DNA of 62,554 nt from Bacteroidales bacterium M3 (GCA_001689445.1 LUJN01000036.1:1-62554); one strand, 5' to 3'. Counted from the stretch's first letter, positions 15,501-23,968 are shown. Numbers and translations: made by a program. The notes: a model not told the origin generated them from the letters alone.

Positions 15501-17014
15501 TGCGGCTCGCCGCTCAACACGGCAAGCGGCGTGTCGTTGCCCATCGAGTTGACCGGCTCCTTGCCGTCGACCACCATCGGGGTGATGATTTTCTCGACCT
15601 CCTCGCGGTTGTAGTAGAACGAGTGGAGGAGACGGCCGAAATTCTCGACCTCGTTGTTGACCTTGCGGCCACTGCTTATCTTGTCGAGCTTTATGCGGTT
15701 TTTAGCAAGCCAGTCGCGATAGGGGAACTCGGTGGCAAGCATCTCCTTGAGCTGAGCATCGTGATAGACCTCTCCTTTCTCCATATCGACCATCAGCATC
15801 TTGCCGGGGCGCAGACGGCCCTTCTCCTTGACCTCGCCGGCCTCAAACGGGAGAACGCCCATTTCGGAAGCGATAACCATCGTGTCGTTGTTGGTGACGA
15901 GATAGCGGGCGGGGCGCAGGCCGTTGCGGTCGAGCATACCTCCGGCATAGCGGCCGTCGCTGAACAGCAACGTCGCCGGGCCGTCCCATGCCTCCATGAG
16001 GATGGAGTGGTACTCGTAGAACGCCTTAAGTTCGGGAGAGATGGGGTTCTTGTCGTTGAAGCTCTCGGGCACGAGCATGGCAAGCGCGTGAGGGAGACTC
16101 ATGCCGCCCATGACAAAAAACTCAAGGGCGTTGTCGAGCGACGCGCTGTCGCTCATATTGGGCTGAAGTATCGGAGTCACGTCGTTGTCGCCGAATGACT
16201 CGGGATGGAGGACACACTCGCGTGCCTTCATCCACATGCGGTTGCCCTGAATGGTGTTTATCTCGCCGTTGTGGCCGAGCATACGGAACGGCTGGGCGAG
16301 CGACCACGTGGGGAACGTGTTGGTGCTGAATCGCGAGTGCACCAATGCCATTCCCGTCGTGAAATGGGGGTTCATCAGGTCGGGGAAATAGTAGCGCAGC
16401 TGCAATGACGACAGCATCCCCTTGTAGATGATATTCTTTGATGACAGGGAGACGATATAGAACTCCTCCTTACCGGGTATCTGCGACTCGGCAATCTTCT
16501 TCTCTATCCTCTTGCGTAATATATAAAGGCGCGGTTCGAGAGGCTCGTTAGTCTTCTCGTCGGCGATAAAAATCTGCTTGATGTCAGGCTCTGCGGCACG
16601 CGCCACGACACCGAGCTGGTCGCTGTTGGTCGGCACGTCGCGCACGGGCAGCAGCGTAAGCCCCATTTCTATGGCCTCGCGCTCGATGATGTCAAAGATA
16701 ATCTGCTGCGACTCCTCGTTCCCCTTGGGGAGGAACACAAGGCCGCTGCCGTAACGCCCCTTCTCGGGAACGGCAATACCTTGCAGCAATATAAATTCAT
16801 GGGGTATCTGCACCATGATACCGGCACCGTCGCCGGTCTTAGGGTCGGCGCCCTCAGCTCCGCGATGCACCATGTGCTCAAGGACCTGAAGTCCCTTTTC
16901 CACCAACTGGTGTGACTTTACACCACGGATGTTGACCAAAAGACCTACACCACACGCATCCTTCTCGTAGCGCGGGTCATAGAGGCCCTGGCTTTTTGGC
17001 ATTCCTTTTTGCAT
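12503..17014 (-). CDS. gltB: Glutamate synthase large subunit
   Basis: A 1503-residue protein of normal GltB length. The class II glutaminase domain starts at Cys21 (DACGVG) and includes HNGEINT. The central and FMN-binding synthase domains follow; GCVMMRKCHMNTCPVGVATQ carries the three cysteines of the [3Fe-4S] cluster. The C-terminal beta-helix (GXGXG) domain has SGGKIVI and GNTLLYGATSG. ATG at 17014 is used; an internal Met5 is the alternative, and both leave a propeptide to be removed before Cys21. It works with GltD. The 163-bp leader between glnN and gltB contains a terminator-like hairpin, suggesting regulation by attenuation or internal termination. Confidence 0.97.
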   Translation of the reverse strand: MQKGMPKSQGLYDPRYEKDACGVGLLVNIRGVKSHQLVEKGLQVLEHMVHRGAEGADPKTGDGAGIMVQIPHEFILLQGIAVPEKGRYGSGLVFLPKGNEESQQIIFDIIEREAIEMGLTLLPVRDVPTNSDQLGVVARAAEPDIKQIFIADEKTNEPLEPRLYILRKRIEKKIAESQIPGKEEFYIVSLSSKNIIYKGMLSSLQLRYYFPDLMNPHFTTGMALVHSRFSTNTFPTWSLAQPFRMLGHNGEINTIQGNRMWMKARECVLHPESFGDNDVTPILQPNMSDSASLDNALEFFVMGGMSLPHALAMLVPESFNDKNPISPELKAFYEYHSILMEAWDGPATLLFSDGRYAGGMLDRNGLRPARYLVTNNDTMVIASEMGVLPFEAGEVKEKGRLRPGKMLMVDMEKGEVYHDAQLKEMLATEFPYRDWLAKNRIKLDKISSGRKVNNEVENFGRLLHSFYYNREEVEKIITPMVVDGKEPVNSMGNDTPLAVLSGEPQLLFNYFRQHFAQVTNPPIDPLREELVMSLDSYIGAIDLNLMDPSPELCKMVELKRPILTNQELDILCNLRYKGFNTRKLAMTFPVAEGAEGMKAAIRRLCEEAEKAVDEGCNYIVLSDRGIDADNAPIPSLLATSAVHHHLIDCKKRLQTALIVETADAREVMHFALLSGYGASAVNPYLAFAVIDDLVKRKEIQLDFHTAEKNYIKAIDKGLLKVMSKMGISTITSYKGAQLFEALGISDEMSKEYFGNTTTKIGGIDIADLSRDILSSHEVAFSEEFDDKAPLRHIGQYSFRKDGEQHAWNPETIATLQLATRLGSYKKFKEFTSLVDNKPEPIFIRDFLDFKKGAPIPVEEVEPIEDIMRRFVTGAMSFGSISREAHEALGIAMNAIGARSNTGEGGEDPERFKPRADGTSARSAIKQVASGRFGVTAEYLVNADEIQIKVAQGAKPGEGGQLPGFKVDKIIAKTRHSIPGISLISPPPHHDIYSIEDLAQLIFDLKNVNPDARVSVKLVSESGVGTIAAGVAKAKSDLITISGSEGGTGASPASSIRYAGLPTEIGLAETQQTLVLNNLRGQVKLQADGQLKTARDVIIMSMLGAEEYGFATSALIVLGCVMMRKCHMNTCPVGVATQNEELRKRFMGRSEYVVNFFKFLAQEIRETMAEMGVRSLNEIIGRSDLLTVKPEHDSFKTTHLDFSKILYTPKECDTNAIINVTSQEHDIKDVLDRKLISRAYPAIESEMPVELDFPITNTDRSVGAMLSGVVAKKYGNAGLPDGTISCTFKGSAGQSFGAFLAHGITFRLEGDANDYVGKGLSGGKIVIVPPAGSTFAPQDNIIAGNTLLYGATSGEVYINGRVGERFCVRNSGATAVVEGVGDHCCEYMTGGRTVVLGTTGRNFAAGMSGGVAYVWNPNGDFDYFCNMEMVELSLIEDMSDNRELYRLIGNHYKHTHSPLAGMMLDNWNEYVGQFIKVVPFEYKKVLHDEKMEKLQRKIAEMERD

Positions 17015-17038
17015 AATCTGTCTTATCCTTATATTCTG

Positions 17039-17066
17039 AAAAAACCGCCGGAGGCACTACACCGGC
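17039..17066 (-). terminator. Terminator-like hairpin in the glnN-gltB intergenic region
   Basis: On the minus strand, GCCGG - 10 nt - CCGGC followed by GG and six T. It lies 24 bp upstream of the gltB ATG and about 110 bp after the glnN stop. It could end glnN transcription or act as an attenuator for gltBD, since no TAnnTTTG promoter is visible between it and gltB. Confidence 0.5.
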
Positions 17067-17177
17067 TACTACCTAAGAACTTACAAAATACCAAACGGAA
17101 TTTTTCCATTCCCGGCGCGGCCCCCGGCGGATAATTACCAACTATTCTTATATCTGTATCATTGCTGACGTGCCCGC

Positions 17178-19367
17178 TTAACGGATGAACAGCAGCTCGC
17201 GGTACTTGGGCAGCGGCCACATCTCATTGTCGACAACAAGCTCCAGCTTGTCGATGTGGTAGCGTATGGTGTCCATGCAGGGAGCAACGGTGTCGTGGTA
17301 GGCCAGGGCCTTCTCGCGCTCGTCGGCAATCTTGTTGGCGCGGCGGCGTGCATCGACCATCTTGGCGGTCTCCTCCTTGATGACGAGCATATGGGCCGAG
17401 ATTGACTCTATCGTCGCCAGGTCGGGTGCGGCGAGGCGGTCGCCCTTCTCGCCGGCAAAGAGGCTCTTTATCTTCACCACGTTGTCAACGAGCAACGACT
17501 GGTAGCGCGTTGCCACGGGGATGATGTGGTTGAGGGCAAGGTCACCGAGCACACGGGCCTCAATCTGTATCTTCTTGGTGTACATCTCCCACTTCACCTC
17601 GTTGCGGGCCTCAAGTTCGGCCTTGCTGAACACGCCGGTCTCGGCAAACATCTTGACCGACGACTCGCTCAGGTAGGCATCAAAAATCTTGGGCACGTTG
17701 GTCTCGCAGTCGAGACCGCGACGTGCAGCCTCCTCTTTCCACTCCTCGCTGTATCCGTTGCCGTCAAAGTGGATGGCCTTGGATGCGGAAATAAGAGCCT
17801 TGAGTTCCTCAAGGATAGCATGGACGAGGGTCTCGCCCTTCTCTATGCGGGCATCGACCTTGGTCTTGAACTCCTCAAGCTGCTGGGCTACGGCGGCATT
17901 CAATGCGATCATCGCCGAGGCACAGTTGGCACTCGAACCGACAGCACGGAACTCGAAGCGGTTGCCTGTGAAAGCAAAAGGAGAAGTACGGTTGCGGTCG
18001 GTGTTGTCAATCATAATCTCGGGAATCTGCGACACGTCGAGTTTCAGGCCCTCCTTGCCGGCGATATCTATAAGCTCGTCCTTGTCGCTCTTCTCCACGC
18101 GGTCGAGGATGTCGCTCAACTGCGAGCCCATGAAGATGGATATGATGGCCGGAGGCGCCTCGTTGGCACCGAGACGGTGACCGTTGGTGGCCGACATGAT
18201 GGAGGCTTTCAGCAGGGCGTTGTGGCGATGTACGGCGGCCATGACATTGACAACGAATGTGATGAACTGCAGGTTGCCCATCGGGGTCTTGCCGGGAGCG
18301 AACAACAGCACGCCGGTGTCGGTGCCGAGACTCCAGTTGTTGTGCTTGCCCGAGCCGTTGACACCTGCGAAAGGCTTCTCGTGGAGCAGCACGCGGAAGT
18401 TGTGGCGGCGTGCCACCTCGCCGATAAGCGACATCAGCAACATATTGTGGTCGTTGGCGAGGTTGGTCTCCTCAAAGATGGGGGCAAGCTCAAACTGGTT
18501 GGGGGCAACCTCGTTGTGGCGGGTCTTGGCCGGGATGCCGAGCTTGTGGCACTCTATCTCGAGATCGAGCATGAATGCCTCGACACGCGAGGGTATAGCG
18601 CCGAAATAGTGGTCCTCAAGCTGCTGGTTCTTGGCGCTCTCGTGCCCCATGAGGGTACGGCCTGTCATCACCAGGTCGGGACGGGCCGAGTAGAGGGCCT
18701 CGTCGACGAGGAAGTATTCCTGCTCCCATCCGAGATAGGAGTTTACATGCTTGACATTCGGGTCAAAATAACGAGCTACGGCGGCTCCGGCCTTGTCAAC
18801 GCTGCTCAGTGCGCGCAAGAGGGGGGTCTTGTAGTCGAGCGACTCACCTGTGTAGGAGATGAAGATGGTGGGGATACAGAGCGTCTTGTCCATGATGAAC
18901 GCAGGCGACGATATATCCCATGCCGAGTAGCCGCGAGCCTCGAAAGTGTTGCGGATACCGCCGTTGGGGAAGCTCGACGCGTCGGGTTCCTGCTGCACGA
19001 GCAGCTTGCCGGTGAACTCCTCAACAACACCGCCCTTGCCGTCATGCTCTACAAAGGCGTCGTGTTTCTCGGCAGTGCCATCGGTGAGTGGCTGAAACCA
19101 GTGAGTGTAGTGGCGTGCGCCATTGTCGATGGCCCACTGCTTCATCCCTGCGGCCACGCTGTCGGCCACCTCACGCGAAAGTGGCTCCTTGTTGTCGATG
19201 GCATATACCAAGGCATCATAGGTCTTCTTGGGAAGATACTGGAACATCTTCTCACGATTGAACACATACTTGCCATAGTACTGCGCGGGGCGCTCGGCAG
19301 GAATTTCCACGGGGACGGCCTTGCGGTCGAAAGCCTCCTCCACTACTTTGAATCTCAACGTTGACAT
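17178..19367 (-). CDS. glnN: Glutamine synthetase type III
   Basis: A 729-residue protein, the length of GSIII (about 700-730), far longer than GSI or GSII. GSIII features: an N-terminal domain with AQYYGKYVFN, the active-site strands GGIRNTFEARG and SYLGWEQEYFLVD (metal-binding glutamates), KTRHNEVAPNQFELAP, and HEKPFAGVNGSGKHNNWS. It condenses ammonia and glutamate using ATP. Bacteroidales rely on GSIII for ammonia assimilation. It is followed by gltB-gltD, completing the GS-GOGAT route, and preceded by dapL on the same strand (62 bp gap). I did not find a convincing promoter directly upstream, so it may be cotranscribed with dapF-dapL. Confidence 0.97.
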   Translation of the reverse strand: MSTLRFKVVEEAFDRKAVPVEIPAERPAQYYGKYVFNREKMFQYLPKKTYDALVYAIDNKEPLSREVADSVAAGMKQWAIDNGARHYTHWFQPLTDGTAEKHDAFVEHDGKGGVVEEFTGKLLVQQEPDASSFPNGGIRNTFEARGYSAWDISSPAFIMDKTLCIPTIFISYTGESLDYKTPLLRALSSVDKAGAAVARYFDPNVKHVNSYLGWEQEYFLVDEALYSARPDLVMTGRTLMGHESAKNQQLEDHYFGAIPSRVEAFMLDLEIECHKLGIPAKTRHNEVAPNQFELAPIFEETNLANDHNMLLMSLIGEVARRHNFRVLLHEKPFAGVNGSGKHNNWSLGTDTGVLLFAPGKTPMGNLQFITFVVNVMAAVHRHNALLKASIMSATNGHRLGANEAPPAIISIFMGSQLSDILDRVEKSDKDELIDIAGKEGLKLDVSQIPEIMIDNTDRNRTSPFAFTGNRFEFRAVGSSANCASAMIALNAAVAQQLEEFKTKVDARIEKGETLVHAILEELKALISASKAIHFDGNGYSEEWKEEAARRGLDCETNVPKIFDAYLSESSVKMFAETGVFSKAELEARNEVKWEMYTKKIQIEARVLGDLALNHIIPVATRYQSLLVDNVVKIKSLFAGEKGDRLAAPDLATIESISAHMLVIKEETAKMVDARRRANKIADEREKALAYHDTVAPCMDTIRYHIDKLELVVDNEMWPLPKYRELLFIR

Positions 19368-19429
19368 AATCTGTTGTTTTTAGTTGAATTATTTGTTTTT
19401 ACGGGATGCTTATCCCACTTTATTATTTT

Positions 19430-20671
19430 CTATCGGATGATTGACGACAGCTTTTTAAGACGCTCGACAGCCTCCACGGTGTCCTCGTAACGCCCGAAGG
19501 CGGTAAGCCGGAAGTACCCCTCGCCCGACGGTCCGAACCCGACACCAGGCGTCCCGGCGATGTGGCATTTGTCGAGCAGCATGTCGAAGAACTCCCACGA
19601 CGACATCCCCGCCGGGGTCTTGACCCATATATATGGGGCGTTTACACCACCAAAGACCTCCAGTCCGGCAGCCCTGACACCCTCGCGGAGAATGGCGGCG
19701 TTGCGCATGTAGTAGGCGATTGTCTCCTTGACCTGCTCACGACCTTCGGGAGCATAGAGAGCCTCGGCGGCACGCTGCACGATGTAGCTCGCGCCATTGA
19801 ACTTTGTGCACTGGCGGCGATTCCACAGAGCGTTGAGCGACACCTCGCGGCCATCGCCGTCAACCCCTTTGAGAGCCTTGGGCACCACGGTGTAACCGCA
19901 GCGCAACCCCGTGAATCCGGCAGTCTTCGAGTAACTGCGAAACTCTATCGCCACCTCGCGTGCACCCTCTATCTCGTAGATGCTGTGGGGCACATCATCC
20001 TCGGTGATATATGCCTCATAGGCCGAATCAAAGAGTATCAGCGCGTTGTGCTTGCGGGCATAGTCGACCCACACCTTTAGTTGGTCGCGGGTCAGCGTAG
20101 TGCCCGTTGGGTTGTTGGGGTAGCAAAGGTATATCACATCGGGCACCTTGGCAGGAAGCGCGGGGACAAAGCCGTTCTCGGCCGTGCAAGGCATGTAGAC
20201 GATGCGGCTCCAGCGACCGTCGGCCCCGAGTGTCCCGGCACGTCCAGCCATCACGTTGGTGTCGACATAAACCGGATAGACCGGGTCGGTCACGGCCACT
20301 ATATCCTCTATCGACAGGATATCGCCTATATTGCCCGTGTCGCTCTTGGCTCCATCGCTTATGAATATCTCGTCGACCGCGATGTCGATGCCACGGGAAG
20401 CATAGTCATAGCGGGCTATCTTCTCGGCGAGGAAAGCATAACCTTGCTCGGGTCCGTAGCCGTGAAATGTGGAGGCATCCCCCTGCTCGGCTGCGGCCTT
20501 TTCAAGGGCAGCCACTGCTGCGGGACAGATGGGACGAGTGACGTCGCCGATGCCCATGCGTATAATCTCCACGCCGGGATGGCTCTCCTTGTACGCCCCT
20601 ATCTTCCGCGCCACCTCCGAAAACAGGTAGCTCGCCTGGAGTTTACAGAAATTGTCGTTAACCTTTATCAT
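19430..20671 (-). CDS. dapL: LL-diaminopimelate aminotransferase
   Basis: A 413-residue fold-type I PLP aminotransferase with the DapL signature MIKVNDNFCKLQASYLFSE at the N terminus and the IRMGIGDVTRP motif. The PLP-binding lysine lies in SYSKTAGFTGLRCGY (about residue 250), and YPNNPTGT binds the cofactor. It converts tetrahydrodipicolinate and glutamate to LL-diaminopimelate in one step, bypassing the succinylase and acetylase branches. dapF, the next enzyme in the pathway, lies 57 bp upstream on the same strand. Length and start agree with the family. Confidence 0.96.
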   Translation of the reverse strand: MIKVNDNFCKLQASYLFSEVARKIGAYKESHPGVEIIRMGIGDVTRPICPAAVAALEKAAAEQGDASTFHGYGPEQGYAFLAEKIARYDYASRGIDIAVDEIFISDGAKSDTGNIGDILSIEDIVAVTDPVYPVYVDTNVMAGRAGTLGADGRWSRIVYMPCTAENGFVPALPAKVPDVIYLCYPNNPTGTTLTRDQLKVWVDYARKHNALILFDSAYEAYITEDDVPHSIYEIEGAREVAIEFRSYSKTAGFTGLRCGYTVVPKALKGVDGDGREVSLNALWNRRQCTKFNGASYIVQRAAEALYAPEGREQVKETIAYYMRNAAILREGVRAAGLEVFGGVNAPYIWVKTPAGMSSWEFFDMLLDKCHIAGTPGVGFGPSGEGYFRLTAFGRYEDTVEAVERLKKLSSIIR

Positions 20672-20728
20672 AAGTGTCTATTCTTTTTTACCTTGTTTCT
20701 TCTTACCGTTCTTTCATCCTATCTTCCG

Positions 20729-21577
20729 TCAGCCCCTGCGGGGATACACCCCCTCAAACACCGTGGCCGCCGGGCCGGTCATATATACATGCGAGTCGTC
20801 GGCATTCCAGTGTATGTCGAGGTCGCCGCCGAGAAGCCTCAGCCTCACCTCGCGGCCACACCGCCCGGTAATCGCCGCCGCGACAGCCGTCGCACATGCC
20901 CCGGTGCCGCACGCCATCGTCTCACCGCTGCCGCGCTCCCACACCCTCATCCTTATCTCGGAGGGGGAGATGACCTCGGCAAACTCGATGTTGGCGCGGT
21001 CGGGCCACATGGGGTGCACCTCAAGCTCGCGGCCTACGGCGTGCACATCGACCTGCGACAGGTCGTCGACAAACACCACCCCGTGGGGGTTGCCCATCGA
21101 CACGGCAGTGAGCTTCAGCTCTCCAGCGGCAGTCGCCACCGGCTCCTCGACCTTCTGCCGCCCCGAGCATATCACGGGCACCATCCCGGCGTCAATCACC
21201 GGCTCGCCCATATCGACCGTAACCGTATCGACCTTGCCATCCTTGAGATGGAGCCTCAGCACCTTCACCCCCGATAGAGTGTCGACCGAGACGGTAGTCT
21301 TGTCGGTAAGCCCCTTGTCGTAGACAAACTTCCCGACACACCGTATGCCGTTGCCGCACATCTTAGCCTCAGAGCCGTCGGCATTGAATATCCTCATCAT
21401 GAAGTCGGCATTGGCGGAAGGAAGTATCAGAATGATGCCGTCGCCACCGACGCCGCAATGGCGGTCGCTCATCTCGACGGCAAGCTCATCAAGACGGTCG
21501 GGCACATGGTCCATACAGTCGATATATATGTAATCGTTGCTGATGCCGTGCATTTTTGTAAATCGTATCTCTTCCAT
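20729..21577 (-). CDS. dapF: Diaminopimelate epimerase
   Basis: A 282-residue protein from ATG 21577 (MEEIRFTKMHGISNDYIYID); an in-frame ATG at 21619 is rejected because homologues begin at the FTKMHG strand and because the TATCTTTG box lies between the two. The two catalytic cysteines are in MCGNGIRC and ACGTGACATAV. It interconverts LL- and meso-diaminopimelate for lysine and peptidoglycan. First gene of the dapF-dapL pair, which continues into glnN-gltB-gltD. Confidence 0.95.
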   Translation of the reverse strand: MEEIRFTKMHGISNDYIYIDCMDHVPDRLDELAVEMSDRHCGVGGDGIILILPSANADFMMRIFNADGSEAKMCGNGIRCVGKFVYDKGLTDKTTVSVDTLSGVKVLRLHLKDGKVDTVTVDMGEPVIDAGMVPVICSGRQKVEEPVATAAGELKLTAVSMGNPHGVVFVDDLSQVDVHAVGRELEVHPMWPDRANIEFAEVISPSEIRMRVWERGSGETMACGTGACATAVAAAITGRCGREVRLRLLGGDLDIHWNADDSHVYMTGPAATVFEGVYPRRG

Positions 21578-21606
21578 CTTGATAGCTGTTGTGATGTTTG
21601 ACGATG

Positions 21607-21614
21607 CAAAGATA
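21607..21614 (-). promoter_or_regulatory. TAnnTTTG -7 box for dapF
   Basis: TATCTTTG on the minus strand, 29 bp upstream of the chosen dapF start. No clear -33 element in the AT-rich DNA beyond. It may drive the whole dapF-dapL-glnN run. Confidence 0.55.
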
Positions 21615-21794
21615 AGCATTTTGTCACAAATAAAAATATTTTAATGAAAAAAATCGCGCTTTTTCTTATTTTTATTTGACATTTGTTTGTTTTACATCAT
21701 TTTATGTGGCATTTTTCAACAAATACGCTTTCCATCGTACTAATTTGATATGATTTTTCGTTTTTACTCTCGATTTTGTTTCGGCAAAAATCCG

Positions 21795-21802
21795 TATCTT
21801 TA
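21795..21802 (+). promoter_or_regulatory. Near-consensus -7 box for the GH13 lipoprotein gene
   Basis: TATCTTTA (consensus TAnnTTTG with the last base changed), 41 bp upstream of the ATG. A TTTTG lies upstream with short spacing (16 bp). Weak call in AT-rich DNA. Confidence 0.3.
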
Positions 21803-21843
21803 CACGGAAAACCCATTTTTACTCATTAATTATACAACCTTTG

Positions 21844-23277
21844 ATGAAAAGAGATTCAATCTACTCCATGCTTGCCGTCGCAGCCTTGACGGCCACGGCC
21901 TTTGCCTGCAAGCCCACGCAACATGCCGCTGATGCCCCAACCGAGGACGACGTTATCCTCCACGCCTGGTCGTGGTCGTTCAACACTATCGGGCAAAACA
22001 TGAAGGATATTGCCGATGCCGGCTATGCCTATGTACAGACGTCGCCCGCCAATACCTGCTTTGTTGGCGACAACGGCGGTATGGCCCTCTTCAGCCAGGA
22101 GGGTGACTCGGTGATGGGCAAGTGGTATTACTACTACCAGCCGACCGACTGGAGAATCGGCAACTACATGCTCGGCAACCGCGACGAGTTCAAGGCCATG
22201 TGTGACAGCGCGGCAAAATATGGCGTGAAGGTCATCGTCGACGTGCTTCCCAACCACACGGCGGTAGACCACACAGCGGTGCTCGCGTCGCTCGACAGCG
22301 CGGTAGGCGGCCATGAGAACCTGTTCCACGCCAACGGCTTCAACGACATCATCGACTACAACGACCGCTACCAGTGCACCACCGGCAAGATGGGCGGCCT
22401 GCCTGACGTCAACACCGAGAATCCCGACTTCCAGTACTACTACATGCAGTATGTCAACGACCTTATCGCATGTGGCGCACGCGGATTCCGCTATGACACC
22501 GCAAAGCATATCGGACTCCCCTCGGACACTCTCGACGCCAAGGCCGAGCGCAACAACTTCTGGCCCATCTTCACCGGCCGCGAGCCGATACGCGACCTCA
22601 CCCTGTCGATGCCCGACAGCCTCTTTATCTACGGCGAGGTACTTCAGGACAAGAACGTCAAGGAGGATGAGTACGCCGAGTTTATCGACGTGACCGCCTC
22701 CAACTACGGCCACGTGCTGCGCAACGCCCTCAATGCCGGCAACTACTTCGCCGACTCACTCGGCTCATGGCACCACAAGGCCGACCCCTCCAAGCTCGTG
22801 ACATGGGTGGAGAGCCACGACACCTACTGCAACGCCCACGAGTCGGCAGCGATGAGCGACTCTCTCGTGCGCATGGGATGGGTGTTCCTCGCCGCCCGCC
22901 AGCACGGCACTCCCCTATTCTTCTCGCGCCCGATGAACAGCACGCGCCAGAACTACTGGGGTGACAACCGCATCGGCAAGCGCGGCAACGACGAGTTCAA
23001 GCATCCCGAGGTGGTCGCCGTCAACAAGTTCCGCCGCGCCATGCACGGGCAGCCCGAGACTGTAGCTGCCACGCCCGACGGCAAGGTCATCGAGGTGGCA
23101 CGTGGCGACAAGGGGGCAGTCCTCGTCAACATATCCAACGAGGCCCAGACTGTATCTATCCCCACCACACTCCCCGCAGGCCAGTACAAGGACAAGGTGC
23201 ACAATGTGGAGTTCAAGGTTGCCGACGGCAAGATATCGGGCACGCTTCAGCCCCTCACATCTTATGTCATCTATTAA
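21844..23277 (+). CDS. GH13 alpha-amylase family lipoprotein
   Basis: A 477-residue protein. Residues 1-21 form a signal peptide ending Thr-Ala-Phe-Ala before Cys22, a weak lipobox, so a lipid anchor is likely but not certain. The catalytic barrel has the GH13 conserved regions: VIVDVLPNHT (region I), FRYDTAKHI with nucleophile Asp218 (region II), FIYGEVLQ with acid/base Glu265 (region III) and WVESHDTY with Asp326 (region IV). A short C-terminal beta domain (about 395-477) follows. It should cleave alpha-glucosidic bonds; the substrate cannot be read from the sequence. No SusC/SusD pair is adjacent. ATG at 21844 is used; the preceding TTG is not needed. Confidence 0.85.
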   Translation: MKRDSIYSMLAVAALTATAFACKPTQHAADAPTEDDVILHAWSWSFNTIGQNMKDIADAGYAYVQTSPANTCFVGDNGGMALFSQEGDSVMGKWYYYYQPTDWRIGNYMLGNRDEFKAMCDSAAKYGVKVIVDVLPNHTAVDHTAVLASLDSAVGGHENLFHANGFNDIIDYNDRYQCTTGKMGGLPDVNTENPDFQYYYMQYVNDLIACGARGFRYDTAKHIGLPSDTLDAKAERNNFWPIFTGREPIRDLTLSMPDSLFIYGEVLQDKNVKEDEYAEFIDVTASNYGHVLRNALNAGNYFADSLGSWHHKADPSKLVTWVESHDTYCNAHESAAMSDSLVRMGWVFLAARQHGTPLFFSRPMNSTRQNYWGDNRIGKRGNDEFKHPEVVAVNKFRRAMHGQPETVAATPDGKVIEVARGDKGAVLVNISNEAQTVSIPTTLPAGQYKDKVHNVEFKVADGKISGTLQPLTSYVIY

Positions 23278-23331
23278 GAGTTTATCTAAATCGGCTTACG
23301 TGAGTTACATTCCGTAACCACGGCCATACAG

Positions 23332-23375
23332 CAACAAAAGCGGGTAGTCGCCTTGGTGACTACCCGCTTTTGTTG
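23332..23375 (+). terminator. Terminator of the GH13 gene
   Basis: Perfect 18-bp inverted repeat starting CAACAAAAGCGGGTAGTC with an 8-nt loop, 54 bp after the stop. The second arm ends in CTTTTGTTG, so the T run is inside the stem; A-rich start makes it bidirectional in principle. Confidence 0.75.
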
Positions 23376-23377
23376 GC

Positions 23378-23560
23378 ATATTGCCATCAGCACTCTTTGC
23401 TTTAACAATTTTTATCCAAATAACAATTCGTCATTCATTCCTTGCCTACACTTTACAATTTCAATCCGTAAGCAATATTCATAGTCCATCTTTCAATATA
23501 TAATCATCCAAGGGTTTCAAAGGCTTGTCGACAGCAAAATATGCTTTACAGCAGAAACGT
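23378..23560. other. AT-rich intergenic DNA without a recognisable gene
   Basis: About 180 bp between the GH13 terminator and the promoter of the putative small RNA. No open frame with neighbour-like codon use, no inverted repeat of note. Confidence 0.5.
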
Positions 23561-23591
23561 TTTGCCATATGAAAAATTGTCACTATATTTG
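23561..23591 (+). promoter_or_regulatory. Consensus promoter of a putative small RNA
   Basis: TTTG at 23561-23564, exactly 19 bp, then TATATTTG at 23584-23591: one of the best matches in the window to the Bacteroidetes promoter. No coding frame begins downstream within 300 bp. Confidence 0.65.
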
Positions 23592-23597
23592 TCATGT

Positions 23598-23917
23598 AAA
23601 AACAACGCCAATCTTCTTAACTGAGATAGACCGCAAGTGCCACAGTCCAAGCACGGAGGTCGCCATGACAAGGACACTATGAATATCGCGTTTATGCGTC
23701 AAAGCCCCATCGGCAACGCATCCAATATTTGACCCTCCGAGTCAAGGCCCAAGCGGGAGATTGACTTACAGCAGCCAAATAATGAAACGCTTTTTCATAC
23801 AAAATACTAAGTATACACTATTATTTAATTGTGATTAGAATTATTAATTACCAACTTAAACGCTATAAATCTAACGAAAACACGATCTAAGAACAGGGCG
23901 CCGTGAGGCGCCTTTTT
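23598..23917 (+). ncRNA. Putative structured small RNA, about 320 nt
   Basis: A transcription unit without a coding frame: consensus promoter at 23561-23591, intrinsic terminator at 23897-23917. Nucleotides 23609-23763 fold by eye into a multibranched structure. Closing helix: CAATCTTC (23609-23616) with GGAGATTG (23756-23763). Branch 1: GACC (629-632) with GGTC (658-661), and GTGC (637-640) with GCAC (651-654). Branch 2: ATGCGT (694-699) with ACGCAT (716-721), with an inner GCC/GGC. Branch 3: TTGAC (729-733) with GTCAA (741-745). (Branch positions are given without the leading 23.) The 3' part is AT-rich and ends in the terminator. I find no hallmark of RNase P RNA, tmRNA or SRP RNA. A small RNA of unknown family is the best reading. 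Confidence 0.5.
23897..23917 (+). terminator. Terminator of the putative small RNA
   Basis: GGCGCC - GTGA - GGCGCC followed by five T, 52 bp upstream of the dnaG ATG. It separates this unit from dnaG. Confidence 0.75.
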
Positions 23918-23929
23918 CTTTAACGGATG

Positions 23930-23959
23930 TTGCAGAAAGAGGCAAATGTTGTAATTTTG
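23930..23959 (+). promoter_or_regulatory. dnaG promoter
   Basis: TTG at 23930-23932, 19 bp, TAATTTTG at 23952-23959. The dnaG ATG is only 9 bp further, which implies a very short leader. Confidence 0.6.
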
Positions 23960-23968
23960 CAATCCACG

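Noticed and set aside
17526..19364. 612-residue plus-strand frame opposite glnN
   Set aside because: Exact antisense of a confident gene, with low-complexity His/Val/Gly composition typical of a shadow frame in GC-rich codons.
19398..19415. Short GGGAT/ATCCC hairpin before glnN as a regulatory site
   Set aside because: Five-bp stem with no T run; too weak to call.
23598..23917. RNase P RNA, tmRNA or SRP RNA
   Set aside because: No GAGGAAAGTCC-type P4 motif, no tmRNA resume codon/tRNA-like ends, and no SRP tetraloop-asymmetric loop motif.
23927..23968. Upstream start for dnaG
   Set aside because: The extra codons lie across the TTG-N19-TAATTTTG promoter and encode nothing conserved.
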